Counted from the stretch's first letter, positions 10,909 through 30,295 are shown. The stretch: DNA of 64,000 nucleotides from Trichostrongylus colubriformis (GCA_963978905.1 OZ022259.1:31349994-31413993), one strand, 5' to 3'. Numbers and translations: made by a program. The notes: a model not told the origin generated them from the letters alone.

Positions 10909-11343
10909 CTTAAAGGAATCGTCCACGGAAAATGAGTTTTTGTGTTACCCATATGTTTATGTTGTATTTGCCTAATGTTGGCCTCATGCAAAATTTCACG
11001 CGAAAAAATGCGAGTCTGGCTGAGATACAGCACCACAAAGTGCGTCCAGGTGGGCGAGGCCTCCGTGTAAAAGCCTCGTCCCGTCGTCCGCCGCCGTTGG
11101 GAACGGAGAGTGGGACTGTTTACGTAACCTTCTGTTCCTACAATGCGTCTCCGACCACGGCGGGCGACGGGACGAGGCTTTTACACGGAGGCCCCGCCCA
11201 CCCGGACGCACTTTGTGGTGCTGTATCTCGGCCAGATTCACATTTTTTCGCGTGAAATTTTGCATGAGGCCAACATTAGGCAAATACAAGATAAACATCT
11301 GGGTAACACAAAAACTCATTTTCCGTGGACGATTCCTTTAAGT
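10909..11343. repeat. MITE family 1, complete copy
   Basis: A 435-bp inverted-repeat element. Both ends read inward as TAAAGGAATCGTCCACGG, then ATATGTTTATGTTGTATTTG, then TTTCACGCGAAAAAATG. GC-rich inner arms (GGGCGGGGCC, CCCGTCGTCCGCCGCCG) pair with each other. No protein is encoded; open frames here are readings of the palindrome. At least five other full or partial copies are in the window. Confidence 0.85.
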
Positions 11344-12317
11344 GAATCCCTTTGTATTCTGTAGAATGATTTTGAAAATTTAGAATGTGAAGGAAAATAT
11401 GGAAATGTTAGAAATGAGTCTTTGAATGACCCGAGAAACGAGTTTCGCCATCCGCACCTTAAAAATAGTAATAGGCCGCAACTCAAGCGACCTCGGCGAC
11501 CTCCAATCTATCAGATCTATTCCCAGATATTTTCTGCACGAAGGGAACCTTACTTCCGCCGATTATTACTCCAATAGGTGATCGAGCACCACAGTTGGCT
11601 TATGCTGAAAATTACCCGTTTGAAGTACGGCCAAGGTGCGAAAGTGACAGTTTCGTGGGAGCAACTGATGGCTGCTGTATGCTTGTGTTAGAAAGAAAAC
11701 AATTAGTCAAAAATAGTGGTAACGTTGAAAATAAACAAAATTACTAATATGAAATCACGGAAAATTTACTGCAGAGAGAGCGGGAACAGAGCTAGAGGTC
11801 TTCAAACGAAACACACTTCACTGATCAAAAAATTTTTGTTGGGTTTAGTGCAAGAAATGGTACTGCAGGACAAGATGTATGAACCCCACTGAGGGGTAAT
11901 TACAGAGTATGAGAGGGGGAGGATGTCGAAATTGAATGCATAAAAATGACTTACGAGTGCCACAACGCCAGCTGATCATATCATATGATATCTGACGCTG
12001 GTCGTAATTTTCAGAAAGGATACCATTAAGACATTAATAATAGAAAAAATTGTGTTTTCACACCGTGTTTACATCACTAGAATATTGGATTATTCGTTGG
12101 TCAAGTGGTCTAGATCTCAAAGTCGCTGATGAGTGGTGCTTAAGTGGTTGATAAGGTGTTCTGTTATTCAAAACGTCCAGGTGTTATTAAGGTCTTGAGA
12201 TGTGGAGGATCCTTTGAGAGAACATTTGGTACATTTGCTCTCCAGCATTGTTGCCTTTGTGGTCTTGAATTTGATTCAGTTGCTGTGTTCTCCTTAATAT
12301 CGCTTACTACAATTATA
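11344..12317. other. Unassigned intergenic DNA
   Basis: No gene-like exon. A short palindrome (GATCATATCATATGATATC) lies at about 11974. Confidence 0.4.
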
Positions 12318-12883
12318 TTAGGTGTGTGCAGAATAAATGGCCAAAACGGACCACTTTTTTCAAAACGCCATAACTTCGCTCAGACACAGCTTTATTAGTC
12401 GAAGTCAAAACCATTCGAATCTATACAACCTTGCCAACGATCTGGTTCAGAAAACGTGCCATCATGATCAAAATCTGGATTGCTAGAATTAATAAAGTTA
12501 TGAATGGCATTTTTACCATAGTATCGGCGAACTCCTTCTGACGCAGGTTTGCATCGAGAACCCGAAAAAGTGGTAATCCGTCAGGGATAGGCCTGGGGAA
12601 TAAGGAGGGTGAAGGAGAGTCTCGATGCCTAACTGCATCAGTTTTTGTCGGGTGCGCAAAACAACGCAAAACCCCACACTTCGCAAGTCACCCGGCAGAA
12701 ACTGATGCAGATAGGCATCGAGACTCTCCTTCACCCCCCCCCCCTCCCCTTATTTCCCAAACCTATCCCTGACGGATTACCACTTTTTCCGGGTTCTCGA
12801 TGCAAACCTGCGGTTTTTATTTCGACAAATAAAGTTATAGCCAGTTATGTATGTTTTGGCCATTTATTCTGCAAACACCTAAT
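12318..12883. mobile_element. Palindromic (foldback) mariner derivative
   Basis: The ends are mariner-type TIRs next to TA: GGTGTGTGCAGAATAAATGG, then CCAAAAC, and its inverse. Inside, the same 3' transposase fragment occurs twice in opposite orientation. The minus copy reads LGIETLLHPPYSPGLSLTDY, and a plus copy about 140 bp away reads IGIETLLHPP. The DNA arms 12545-12640 and 12715-12815 are inverted copies (GTAATCCGTCAGGGATAGG and CCTATCCCTGACGGATTAC). The element therefore consists of two inverted 3' halves of one mariner. Confidence 0.8.
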
Positions 12884-15800
12884 ACCACTATGAGATGGAA
12901 CTTTCGGGGAACAGAGAGAAGCTAAACCTCGAGTTCCGAGTGTTTTTCTTTACTTTGCGGAGAAATCTTTTGGATACTAGGCCTCAGCATGTTTCCCACA
13001 ATGGCTTGATTTCAGGCGCATTTGAGATCACAAAAAATCGTGATTTCTGGCTGGACTGATGGCATGCCTCTGAAGTTAGTGGAATATTGTTCCATCCCAC
13101 AGCTAATGTTGCTTTTTTAAACAATAATTTTTCCATAATTATCTGCTTTACAAAATGTCATGTTTAGTTTTTCTGTGCGCCATAATGTGGCCAATTTCCA
13201 GGCTGGCAAAGTGGTTGATCTAGTCGACAACAACTGACAGCAAAGGCAATTAATCAAAACATTATCTTTCACTCCGAAAAAATAAACCAGTCATGTGCCT
13301 TGTACTTAGTCCCGACTTCTTCTATAAGCTCCACGAACTAGTTCCCTAAAAAGTCGCGTCACTCTTCTTTCAACTTTGGTTTTTCCTCCACAAGTCGTTG
13401 ATCTTAAATCACTTCTCCGAACCAAGGCTAGAAAACTTTGTCAAACAATCAGTTGAAAGACTGGTGAAAGGCCAAGTACATACAGTTAATGAGAAGGGAC
13501 GGGAAAGTAATACTGACAGGATTTGTTGAGTTTCTCTTGAAAAAAAAATAAATGGCGCAGTAATGTCACTTGGGCCGCTATCGCACAGTTTTAAAATTCG
13601 ATATGAATCATAGCCAAAACAAAACGAATCATATTTTTAATAGAGCAGAAAATAATCCTCACGAATGGTTAATAAAGCAGTACTAAGCAAGGGATTTGAA
13701 AAAAATTTCATTTCGACTAAACGTGAGTGCTTTTGGAAAAAAGACTTAGAAAGAGAACGACACGACTTCTCCATCAACCATATATTGAAAATTACGGAAG
13801 AGTTCGAGGTTAAGTATGTACAGGATACATGATTGGCTGATTTTCCTAGAGTGGAGAGTTTTTTAATTTATTTCCGGTTTCGTTAGTTTTCGTCGGGTGG
13901 ACCTATGTACATATCTCTTCGCATCTTCAATATTGTTGCCATTATAATACTCAAAAACTGAACGGCTTTTCGCAGAGCAGGAAAATCTCTTTCGAGTTAT
14001 TTTTGAAATGCTGCAAAACTAAGAGTTTTCTAGGAAAAATCTTCTTTTGGAAAAACGACATTACTTATGGAATAAACCAATGCATCAGGGTTTACACGAA
14101 AAATGACTACTGGTCCCGAAAGGATGTTGCTAATTGTAAGCCTGGTTAGAAGTACAATAGCCTTTCCATTTCGAATTTAGGGAGAACAAAGGTCTAATGC
14201 ACCTTTCGGTCACTCCCTAATGACCGACAACAGCAGTGAAACTCTACTCGGAAACTGATAGTTTACCGAGAATGTGCTTTCCTTCAGTGAACATGCAAGG
14301 TCTCATCATTTCCCATTATGACGCTAACCGCCCTTCAAGAGATGGGCTGTGCGAATACGGCACAAAATCAGCTGTTGAGCCGCTGCTCTATTACATGTTA
14401 GTCTTATGTATATCCAAGACAGACCACCTTTTTTCACATTTTGAAAATTTTTAGTGGAGTGATCGCTCTGAGAAGGAAAGAGTGATAACACCGCTTTTCT
14501 ACACTTTTGGATTTTGAAGAACTTAATTTTTGAATAGAAGAATTAGATTCACACAATTATTTGAGACCAAGTATGAAGAGTCTATCCGGTTCCGTTAAGT
14601 CAAACAATTGTGTTTAAGCAGAGGTGTAATCTTGCAAAGTTGAGCTATGAAATGACGAAAACTCCTAACCGACCTGATAAAAGCTTTAGGTAAGCGGCCA
14701 GCTGGCCTACTTTCATATTCGTGGTATTTATAGCCACGATATGCATACTATGTTTTCGAGCTGCTGCGGATTTTATTGGTTCTTAACGCAAGCATTTATG
14801 TATTTGCGATCAACAATTACGATAATTGAACTAAATATACGTTATTGGTTACGGGCCGTGGCTATGGAGCTGGGCTTTTGACTTGGCACTGCGGAAAAGA
14901 ATTCGAGACTTATTCAACACAGGTGTCTGGGACGGGCTCCACCCTCCTTCGGTAGGATCTTTTTTCGGGCTCTTGTTCCGGGTTGGAGAGGGAGCGTTTT
15001 TTTATTTCGCTCATCGTCGGGCCTGGTCCTTGTCAGAAACCTTCCAGAGATATTGATGAGAGAAAAGGTGTTCGTTGCTGAAATTCGGGGTGAATGTCCT
15101 TCAGGTTTGAGTGTTATCGAGCAATTTTCAATAGAACAGTCTAAATGATTTATCCATGACAAAGATCATTTTTAATCAAAATAAAATCAACATCTCCGGC
15201 CAGAATATGCAACGTATTCCTGCGACCCCTTCTTCGACAGACCTCTTTCTTTGGGTTGTGCCATACATATTCAGCCCGCTAGAAGGATGGAATTCTGGTT
15301 CTTCATTTTTGGTAGGCAGGTCACTGCCCACTGTGTGCTCTTCCACCATTCATAAATTGAAGGATAATGGGACCCTACCTAGGATTGGAGAGGTACCACT
15401 CCTGTGCAAAGGTGAGGCTGGCGAAGGCAACTTGTACTCTCTTCAGATATGTTTATCAAATTCCAAAGAAAATTTTGACGGTTTCGCGCGATGCTGAGAC
15501 GAACCTAATCCAGGTCATGCATAAAATTAGACCAATTGACCTGTTATGTTCTTTGGATGCGTAGAGAGCTGTTCTCCATGAGGTTTTCGAACTAGCAGGA
15601 CAAATTCACCACTTGAGTGAAGAAAAACCCGGAGCAGCAACGAGCTTTTTCCATGCTTTTTCAGGATAAAAGGTCCCTAGTATACCCTTCACTGAAGTGA
15701 CAAACAGCGAGACAGCACCTCCGAGTGACAAGTTCATAAGCTCTTGAGTATGAATTTAGGGTGTTTATTATTCCTCCGAAAAGTGTCACGCGTGAAGTCT

Positions 15801-17079
15801 TTGGGGGCTGTGTTCACGCCTGTGAACCGATAATCACAGCACTCTGTTGGACCCTGTTTTCAAAGCTACAATATCACGATAAGTTGCTCAAAGCTTTTGT
15901 TGATTGAAGCTCTTCGATGAAAGCGCAAGGAGCAATCCACGTCCATCTTTGGGGAGATGGCTAAAAGTTTTGGCCTTTCCCGTTCAGGTCTATTGACCGC
16001 TCCAGATGTGCGGTCAGTCAAAACATGAAAATTCGGTGCAGGGCGGCGTTGTGCGCCATCGCGCTACAGAAATTCGTTCAGGAATTCAACGGTTTACAGA
16101 AAAGCTCGCTCTCGTGCATCACGTCTATCGCTAGCAACTCTAACTAACTTGAAGACCAATTTTCACTACCGCGCGCATTCCTAATTGCGAGGGTTTGAAG
16201 GCTCAGGAGGAGGCAAGGAAGGAAGTTGTATTCGGAACAGTGTCCTCTGTAAAGAAGCGTTCGAGTTGAGTAGCAATAATCGATAGCAAAGCTCGCGCCG
16301 AAAAAAGGACCTTCGGGTCGCTCCTGTGACCGTAGCACGCTCCACCTCAAGCTGTACGCCTCAGTGGACGAGTTGTCTGCTGGCAACGGACAGCGAAGGC
16401 CGACGCCACTTTCATTCGATGTCGCCTATGGCGAATTCCATTCCATTCATGATGATGTTAAACAAGCAAAACAAACAAATAAAACAACAAGTAAAACAAC
16501 AAGCAGCAATACGCAAGTGATACACTGAAAGGTAACGTAAGCGTAAGTTCGATAAAAACGTGTTTGATGAAAAAGTGCACTGAATAAATAAATGAAGTGA
16601 GTAAATTCACTCAACTCCAGTTGACAGGGCGTTGGTGCGCAATTGACATAAGCAACGAACTGCAACTGTTTACCATGAACCAAAATCGTCTTCTCCCGGT
16701 GTTTCTAGCCACGATGGTATAAGAAAATATGTACATATCACATTGGTAAATGTGTGACGAATTGAATGGGGGTTGTTCTGAATGAAAGGATGCATTCAAG
16801 AAATTGCGAAAACCGCTCAATATTCTCTTTACAACACATTAAACCTATTCAGATGGTGCAAACAGAAGATAGAGCTTTTGTGCATGCTTTTCAGTGAACC
16901 AAAACCGTATTAGTATTCAAGTGGACACGTCATAATCAGGCGCAGTGTCCAGCCAAATAATTAAGCCCGTAGTGTGGCGAATTTTCATTAGCCAACATAA
17001 CAACGGCATTTATAGAACCCTAAGAATGTGTTCATGACACGTGACAGAGTTTGCACTCGGCGAAACACTACCTCTCATA
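12884..17079. other. Long gene-poor stretch
   Basis: About 4.2 kb in which I find no exon with both splice sites and a protein-like reading. Reading frames near 14914-15564 and 16326-16520 are open for 60-110 codons but have no recognisable motif. Moderately GC-rich patches at 14900-15500 and 15950-16450 could be worn retroelement sequence. Confidence 0.4.
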
Positions 17080-17839
17080 TACAGGGGGTGCCAAGAAAGT
17101 TATTTTTCTCCTCCACTTTCAACCCTACTTTAATCGCTGTCATATCTGCACACCCCCATTCCATGCTTCAGCGAATTTTGACGAGGTCTTTCCATCCCTA
17201 AACCCAAGAGCACGCCTCATACTATCATCAAACTCCGTGGGAGCCTTTTGCAGGAACAGGTTCGGGAGATTATTACGAGTTAACATGATGTGCCACCTCA
17301 ACCGGCAAAATCGTGATTTCGTTGCCCTCATTGCTAAGGTCCGTTTACACTGGGTACCTAAACGGATTTATATTGGGTGGTGTTCTTGAACATTCCGTTT
17401 TTTCCGGGTTCCCAGCTCCCGTAGTTTCCAAGAACCAGGACGTGCCGTTACCACTGAAACCCCTCCGGAGACGGATTTGAGGCATGAAAATGACACTTCG
17501 GATCATAGCAGCGTTGTCCAAGCAGCAAGGGCTATGTGTCTTCCAAAAACCGAAGGGCCAATCCTCAGAGCCATCCACAAAAGGCCTACCACGGAGCCTG
17601 GCTCCACTGTTTTATGCGGACCTTGACATCGTAGGTACATACTTTGAAGCCCGACTGCTCCGACTGAATGCTCAGTATTTCGATGAAGTTGAAAGTGGTG
17701 AGTCCCAGCTTGCCTCTGTTTCTAGAGAACATTATAGAAATATTTTTCCCAATACTTTCATTTCTTTCATTTCCCTGTGTTTTGTATACGTGGAGGATGT
17801 GAGCCGTGAGCAAAATCACTTTTATGGCACCCCCTATAT
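17080..17839. mobile_element. Tc1-like non-autonomous element
   Basis: The left end TACAGGGGGTGCCAAGAAAG and the right end CTTTTATGGCACCCCCTATA are inverted copies of a short TIR with the CAGGGGGTGCC start common in Tc1-type elements, next to TA. The 760-bp interior has no intact transposase. Minus-strand frames (for example FDDSMRRALGFRDGKTSS) may be transposase debris, but I cannot confirm this. Confidence 0.6.
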
Positions 17840-17933
17840 GTAGATAGTAAAATGCATCTAAAAATTGGTATTATTTGGAATTTGGATTTATTATCATTTT
17901 CACCACTCATATTGCTAACGTAAGGCTGATCTA

Positions 17934-19131
17934 TTAGGTTGTCCGGAATGTTCTCAGCGTTTTGTGTCTCTATTTCTTGTACATTCATGGCTAATTAAAA
18001 ACTCATTCTTCCTTGCGTCTAAAAATGAAGAGAATTGTTTGCACTATCTAATGGTATAATTGCCGTTTCACCATTTCACCTTTTCCCAATACTTTTTGAA
18101 GCATATCAAAAGAGCAACTTCGGACGATATTTTTCTCTAACTCTCACTATAAGTGGGACCACACGCAGTCGAGACAGTTCGACAAATTAACCAGGTGTAG
18201 ATGTTGAAGAAAGCCCAATGGAGTCGGAGAAAGTACCGTGCGACGATTGTTAAACAAATTCCGCTTTGGAGATTCCGGCCTTGAACATGAACTTGTGGCA
18301 GTCGACCTAAAGCAATACCTGACGAGGATCTGAATATCTGAAACGCAGTGGGGAGATGAAAAAACTCGACAAATGAGTGCATCACAGTTTGAGTGACCGG
18401 CAAGAATTGTACGTCTCAAGGTTTCTTCCCCACTGCTTTTGGCAACAGAAATGACCCGGTTTTGAACCGAATTGTCACCTGTGATGAAAAGTGGATTATG
18501 TGTGATGACACGGGACTTCCCGGGCAATGAATGGATACCAACGAACCACCGAGACAATTTCTAAGGCCGAATCCTGATGATAAAAGATTATGGTCACGGC
18601 GTGGTGGTCATCGGCTGGTGTTATCCACTATAACTTTTTGACACCAGGCCAAACCATCACAGCGGAGTCCTACTACGAAGAAATCGACAAAATGTAGCGA
18701 AAATTGCGTCAGCTGTAGCCAGCACTTGTCAACAGGAATGGTCCGATTCTTCTGCATGACAACGCCCGCCCACACGTTTCATAAATCGCTATCTATGAAA
18801 TGAACGAGTTGGGAGTTGAAGTTCTACCTCACCCGCCAAATTCTCGTGCTCTTTCACCATCCGACTTTCACCTTTTCAAACATTTTTTGGGGCTTCCTCG
18901 CTGGAAAATATTTACTCTTACCAACCAGCATCAGACAAAGAAGCCTTCGTGGGTTTCATGGGCTCTTCCCGATTTTCCTTTGGTGGGAATTATCGACTGG
19001 TATCACATGAGCAAAAGTGTGCTGATTCAAGCGGTGCTTATTTCGATTGAATGCGATGAGTATTGAGAAAGTTATGATTGTTTAAAGTGAAACAGTGAAA
19101 ATGATGAGAACTTTCCGGACAAGCTAATAAA
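17934..19131 (+). mobile_element. Full-length mariner, inactivated
   Basis: TIRs TTAGGTTGTCCGGAATGTTC (left) and, inverted, TTAGCTTGTCCGGAAAGTTC (right) bound about 1.2 kb, the normal size of a mariner. The plus strand carries the transposase in order across several frames: LNRIVTCDEKWIMCDDT with the first catalytic Asp (near 18460), VVIGWCYPL with the hydrophobic block, NGPILLHDNARPHVS with the second Asp (near 18745), and LGVEVLPHPPNSRALSPSDF with the third Asp (near 18860). Frameshifts and stops (for example a TAG in the KMRK region near 18694) kill it. Confidence 0.88.
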
Positions 19132-19439
19132 AAAGTTACAGTCTCGCACATCCCGGGGAATGATGTGCCAGTGCATTTGTGCTACCCAGAAATGAGTTGA
19201 GTGAGTCAATGTATCTCGTTCAGTCACCAAGTCAATGTCCGATGATGCACGTGTTTATCAGGATAAGATGGCACAAGCGACACCGCAGCGAACTGGCAAC
19301 CGAAACGGCGGTTCGAGAAGATTCACAGGCCTTGGTATACCATGGACCTGGTGACAGTCCCACCTATCTTACTGGCACTGAACAAGCAGCCACCTCTCTT
19401 GCCTGTGTTGTTTGTTATAATACCCAATAAACCAATATA

Positions 19440-19618
19440 TGGCCGCGTTCATACTCAACGCAGGCATGGCGTGGCTGCGTCCACAGTAAACGAGGGAGAG
19501 TGTCACGGGAGAGGTGCAGGGATGACGCAGGCAACGAGGCAGGGTGGCATAGGCGAAGACGCAGACATACGCAGCCACGCCCTGCCGCCGGCATCGCAAA
19601 GTACGATCGCGGCCTAAT
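19440..19618. repeat. MITE family 2 copy
   Basis: About 180 bp with inverted ends. GGCCGCGTTCATACTCAACG and ATGGCGTGGCTGCGT on the left mirror ACGCAGCCACGCCCTGCC and AAAGTACGATCGCGGCC on the right. The centre holds a purine-rich core (GAGGGAGAGTGTCACGGGAG). Other copies are at 22349-22517 and 40133-40313, with parts near 62680-63115. Confidence 0.78.
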
Positions 19619-19921
19619 ATACGCGGTTTAGCATTCATATAGAATGATCCTTACCCCTCAAAAATGAAGAGGACCGAGCGAGGAGATTCACTTGCCGGCT
19701 CCTTACACATCTCCTATTGTGAAGACTAGTTTTCCATGACGTGGTAATTCTTCGGTCAGGCATAGTGGCGTAGGACGCCTACTGTTACTATGAAGAGCAT
19801 ATCTTTCTGCGAAAGGGAGGGTACTCACCAGTAGTGGTGGTAGACAATTCGCCCACCGGAATTCTAGAGGTGTGGGCTCACTGCGCAGAGGGAGGCCTAG
19901 CGTCGAAGCTAATTTTTAAGA

Positions 19922-20606
19922 AATATTAGGTAGTCTAAAAAGTCTTTTCGTATTTTTAAATACCGTTTTTCCCTCAAAACTGCTTTCCACAAGATTTCTT
20001 CTGTACATATATATGTAGTGCAAGTCCACACGCATCTATAGGTATTGTTGTCTTCCATCTCCCGGATAACCCTTTTCGGCAAAATAAAAATATCAAAAGT
20101 CACCTCATTTTCAATTCCAATTTTTTTTTCTTTGAATGGCGTTGGACAGGAAAATGCAAGGGTGATAATCCGATGGAGCAATATCAGGGCTATAAGGCAG
20201 CAATTTTTATCCAGGCTCGAGAATTTTTTTTAAAAAAAATTTAAAATTTTTTTACCACTATTGAAAAAATGACTCGCCAAAAAATTCTCGAGCTTGGATA
20301 AAAATTGCTGCCCCATCCACCTTATAGCCCTGAACTTGCTCCATCGGATTATCACCTTTTCCTTTCCCTGTCTTACGCCATTCAAAGAAAATTTTTTTAT
20401 AATTTTTGTATTGAAAATGAGGTTGACGGTTGATATGTTTATTTTGCCGAAGAGGGTTATCCGGGAGATGGAAGATAATAATACCTATAGATGCGTGTGG
20501 ACTTGTACTACATATATATGTAGAGAAGAAATTTTGTGGAAAGCAGTTTTGAGGGAAAAAGCGGCATTTGAAAATACGAAAAAACTTTTTAGACTACCCA
20601 ATACAA
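19922..20606. mobile_element. Second palindromic (foldback) mariner derivative
   Basis: The ends are TTAGGTAGTCTAAAAAGTC with its inverse next to TA. Two arms of about 310-340 bp (19922-20235 and 20262-20606) are inverted copies around a short AT-rich centre. The right arm encodes a mariner transposase 3' piece (HPPYSPELAPSDYHLFLSL) and a later LSGRWK block; the left arm holds the same in mirror image. The TIR differs from those at 12318 and 17934, so this is an independent family with the same architecture. Confidence 0.8.
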
Positions 20607-20862
20607 CCTCTCGACAGTAATCGTTTCCTCTCTCAAGGCGTCTCTCTGAAAAATTCTCAGTCGATAACCTCATAGCATTGCCACCTGGTATGAATTTTGA
20701 GTATCGATTGACGACCTTTCTGGAGATCACTTCATCCGTCCGAAATTTGCTAAAAAGATGGTCATAGACTGGGTACTCCCAAGCGTCGAGGAAAATAGCC
20801 GCTTCAGTACGACCGCTCCCCCTCTACGGGGGTCATATACCAGCCCCCCTCCTTTTTTGACC

Positions 20863-21018
20863 TAATTCCAATAAGTGTTGCCGGATTGTATAGTATTTTG
20901 TTTTATTGCTATGTATTCTTACAAGGAGCAAAAAGATACCTAATTTCAATAAGTGTTGCCGGATTGTATAGTATATTGTTTTATTGCTATGTATTCTTAC
21001 AAGAAGCAAAAAGATATT
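20863..21018. repeat. 78-bp tandem duplication
   Basis: TAATTCCAATAAGTGTTGCC through AAGGAGCAAAAAGATACC at 20863-20940 is followed directly by a near-identical unit, 20941-21018. The unit itself occurs once in related repeats at about 23930-24060 (inverted) and 61140-61230, so one repeat copy gained a local duplication. Confidence 0.75.
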
Positions 21019-22348
21019 TCACATTTTCTCTCATGAATTGGCTGTGAAATACCATTCGCTCCTCATCCGCTCATCTACTTATTGAAAGTTAAGATTCTGG
21101 TTGAAATACGACCCCACCCCCTTCTGTCCGATCCAATACGGCATACTGTCGAGGAATCCTTGTTTCCCGGTATATCCTGGTCATGGATCATTCTTCGGAG
21201 GAGCTTTGAACTATACGAGCCCTTTTTTCTTCCCCAAGTTAAGAACCCCTTTTCTACCCATGGTTGGGCTGGCTCTGATGACGACGCTAAAACAGTCTTC
21301 AACACATCTGATAGACCTCATAAACACAGAATAATTTGCGGACGCACGTCAAGAGTAAGCAGAAATTGAGAACTGGAAAGGAATGCTCTCTGTTAGCGAA
21401 CGCCAAAGCTCAGACGAAATGATCTGCGGCGGAACTCTCCATTGGAAAAGCGCGAGCTGCGGTCCTTATCGCGACCCCGCAGTGCTGATAGCGCGCTGCC
21501 TTTACCACAGTAGGGCAGTGTTAGCGGCTTCGCCCCTCACCCGTCTGCATGTGCCTCAACAGGGTAGTGATGCACAGGAAGCCAAAGGTAAGCAGTAAGA
21601 GGGAGAGTTTCTGATACCAAATTTTAAAACTTGTGGTCGTCTTTTCCCCACATTGACCACAATTCCTCCATAAACTGCCAAAATCACCCCTAAGTTTTTC
21701 GTAAAGTTGCGCGAAAAAACGTGCGCCATAATCGCAAATTCCAATTCTTTGTCGACAAACTTGATATCCTTTTTATATAACTATAAGGCAAAATATTCAA
21801 CAATTTGAGAAAAATCAAGAAGTGGTCACTACCCTTTTTGATGTAGGAGTCTACCTTTCTCAATGGAATCGCTGGTGCGACAGAGATACCTGGTAGCTTC
21901 ATAAGCTGGGGCTCAGTCCTGTTGAAAACTATGAAATACTGATGATCTTCTAGGGATCCAAAGCTTCTCGAGAGCTCTTCTTAGAGGAGCTTCACTCAAT
22001 CTCTGAGTATTTATTAATAAATGTCCGCGGAATCTTGCCAAAGGCACTCACTGACACCGTCCTTGACCATTAAACTAAGCATTTATGGAGCAAACTTTTC
22101 AAGGCATGTAGCTTTGCGCGTGTTTCTAAAACCAACATGAGAAGTTGGAGATGATTCTGAGGGCTCATCATTTCAACGATAAAGACTTTTCCGGGAAGAT
22201 ATGCACCGCACGTAATTTTTTGCCATTCGGTAAAATGTGACGTGTCTAACTCACGAGCACTTCGAATTGCATCCGAAATTCGCGCCCAAACTGCGTGTTT
22301 CCCTGTCTGCAACTGGCTCTCCTCCAATAGGCCACTCACCACTTAGGC
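21019..22348. other. Degenerate repeats downstream of hpd
   Basis: Mixed remnants of the roughly 400-bp family 3 MITE (for example 21170-21300, GGAGGAGCTTTGAACTATAC) and AT-rich DNA. No exon was recognised. Confidence 0.4.
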
Positions 22349-22517
22349 CGCGGTCATGCTCAACGTCGGCAGGGCGTGGTTGCGTTCATAGGCAGCGAGG
22401 GAGAGTGGCCCGGAGGAGGTGCAGAGATGACGAGGCAACGAGACAGGTGGCATAGGCGGAGACGCAGAGATACGCAGCCACGCTCCGCCGCGGCACCGCA
22501 AAGTATGACCGCGGTCT
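22349..22517. repeat. MITE family 2 copy
   Basis: GGCCGCGGTCATGCTCAACG on the left is matched inverted by GGCACCGCAAAGTATGACCG and CGG on the right. It has the same core as the copy at 19440 (GAGGGAGAGTGGCCCGGAGG) and lies 200 bp beyond the stop codon of hpd. Confidence 0.78.
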
Positions 22518-22719
22518 TACCAACATCGTGCTGAGACAGCCATCGCGCAGGGATAACCGGTGCGATATATGAAGGGATATCGATAATTTAATTTTGAAAA
22601 ACTCATGACGGCTATTCAATCTGTTATATCCCTCCGATATACATACTATGTCTTTAAACAATTGCTCTTCATCATAAAAATCGATGAAAATTATTGCAGT
22701 CTTTAATCTCTGTAAACAA

Positions 22720-29035
<6,316 letters not shown>

Positions 29036-29884
29036 CGTGTGTGTATGGGGCGATCGTGGGTCCGATTATCGCGCTGACGGTGTCATTATCAAGGGGGTGG
29101 AGCGATGATAAGCGCGGCACTTTCCCACGTGACACTATCATGTCATCGAAATGTGAACCACAACGTTGACGCGCGGTCTGATACGTAATAACTACGACAT
29201 ACGGTTAGAGAAAAAAACCTGCACGCATGAAGACCTTCGCTCTTGCATGGAGAAATAATCAGAAATATGGGGGGGGGGGGGTAGTTTGAAAAATTGGTCG
29301 CCTTGATGGTGAATATTCCTGTAAGACCACGAATTGTGACCTCGTAAGCATTCGCCCTTAAATGTGTGGCACTCGTTCGCGTTGACTTCATGACAGGGGT
29401 TACACCCGTTATGGAAAGGTATGGACAAATTAGCGGATGGTAACTAACCAATAAGTTCATGGGAAACGGTCCCATCGCAACAGTCAAATTCCACACAATC
29501 CCGGTTCAGCTTTAAGAGCAGTGAAGGGATAATTCGATTGCCCCATTCACTTTAACTTCAAATTGACCGATGGATGTTTTCACCGTAAAAGGCGACATGT
29601 CAAGCATCACATCATATCGATCGATATGTAATGATATGATAAGATAAGGTATCGCTCTGCTATCATTCTTATTTCTCTACACCTCCATTATTGTTCGGCG
29701 AAGTCGACTTCAGAAGAACGACCCAAGTCAAGAATTGCAGAGCCTGAAAAGCGATGGCTCCTCTAAACCTCGTGAGTGGGCCTTTCACCGGAAACTACGC
29801 CACGTATAGTCTTCCAAGGTTCCTGTTTTTATTTAGAAGACTCACTCCAAAAGTTTTCATTGTTCGCAATACCCCTTACATTTT
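29036..29884. other. Region upstream of hpd
   Basis: Probably carries the hpd promoter, but no element can be identified. A G-run of about 11 lies at 29271-29281. A cysteine-bearing minus-strand frame (29192-29428) has no supporting splice sites. Confidence 0.35.
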
Positions 29885-30295
29885 TAAAGGCATCGGGAGG
29901 GATAAGGAGGATCTGAGAGCTGTGAGTACATGTCTTCTGAAAACAGACCCTCCACAGAGAGGTGATGTGTGGCGGAATTCTCATTGAAAAAGCGCGGCTT
30001 GAGATCTTATCACAATCTCGTAGCAGAGCGGGTCGCGCTGCCACGCATCCGGCGGAGGGGCTCACGGCGAGGGTGAGACAACGTCTGCGACCAGTTGATT
30101 TACATAGTCCCTCACCCATCTGCCATCTACCCCCGTCTAGTGACGCAGAGGGGCGCTTAGGAGAAGGGGATTTTTCACATTCCTTTTCTCGGTTTTTCTA
30201 CCGTTTTATTTTGTCCTTTCTCTACTGTTACATTGCCGAGCACTCCTACTTTCATATACCACAAATTTGTCCCTCCCAGAGGCTTTAGGAGCTTC
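29885..30295. repeat. MITE family 3 copy
   Basis: Starts TTAAAGGCATCGGGAGGGAT and includes AAAAAGCGCGGCTTGAGATC, GTGACGCAGAGGGGCGCTTA and CATTGCCGAGCACTCCTAC, in the same order as the copies at 27363 and 36218. Confidence 0.7.

Noticed and set aside
15156..15564. Pair of overlapping plus-strand frames
   Set aside because: No motif, no splice sites, and composition like worn retroelement DNA.
29192..29496. Minus-strand cysteine-rich frame just upstream of hpd
   Set aside because: No acceptor or donor at sensible positions, and it runs into a G-run and AT-rich DNA.
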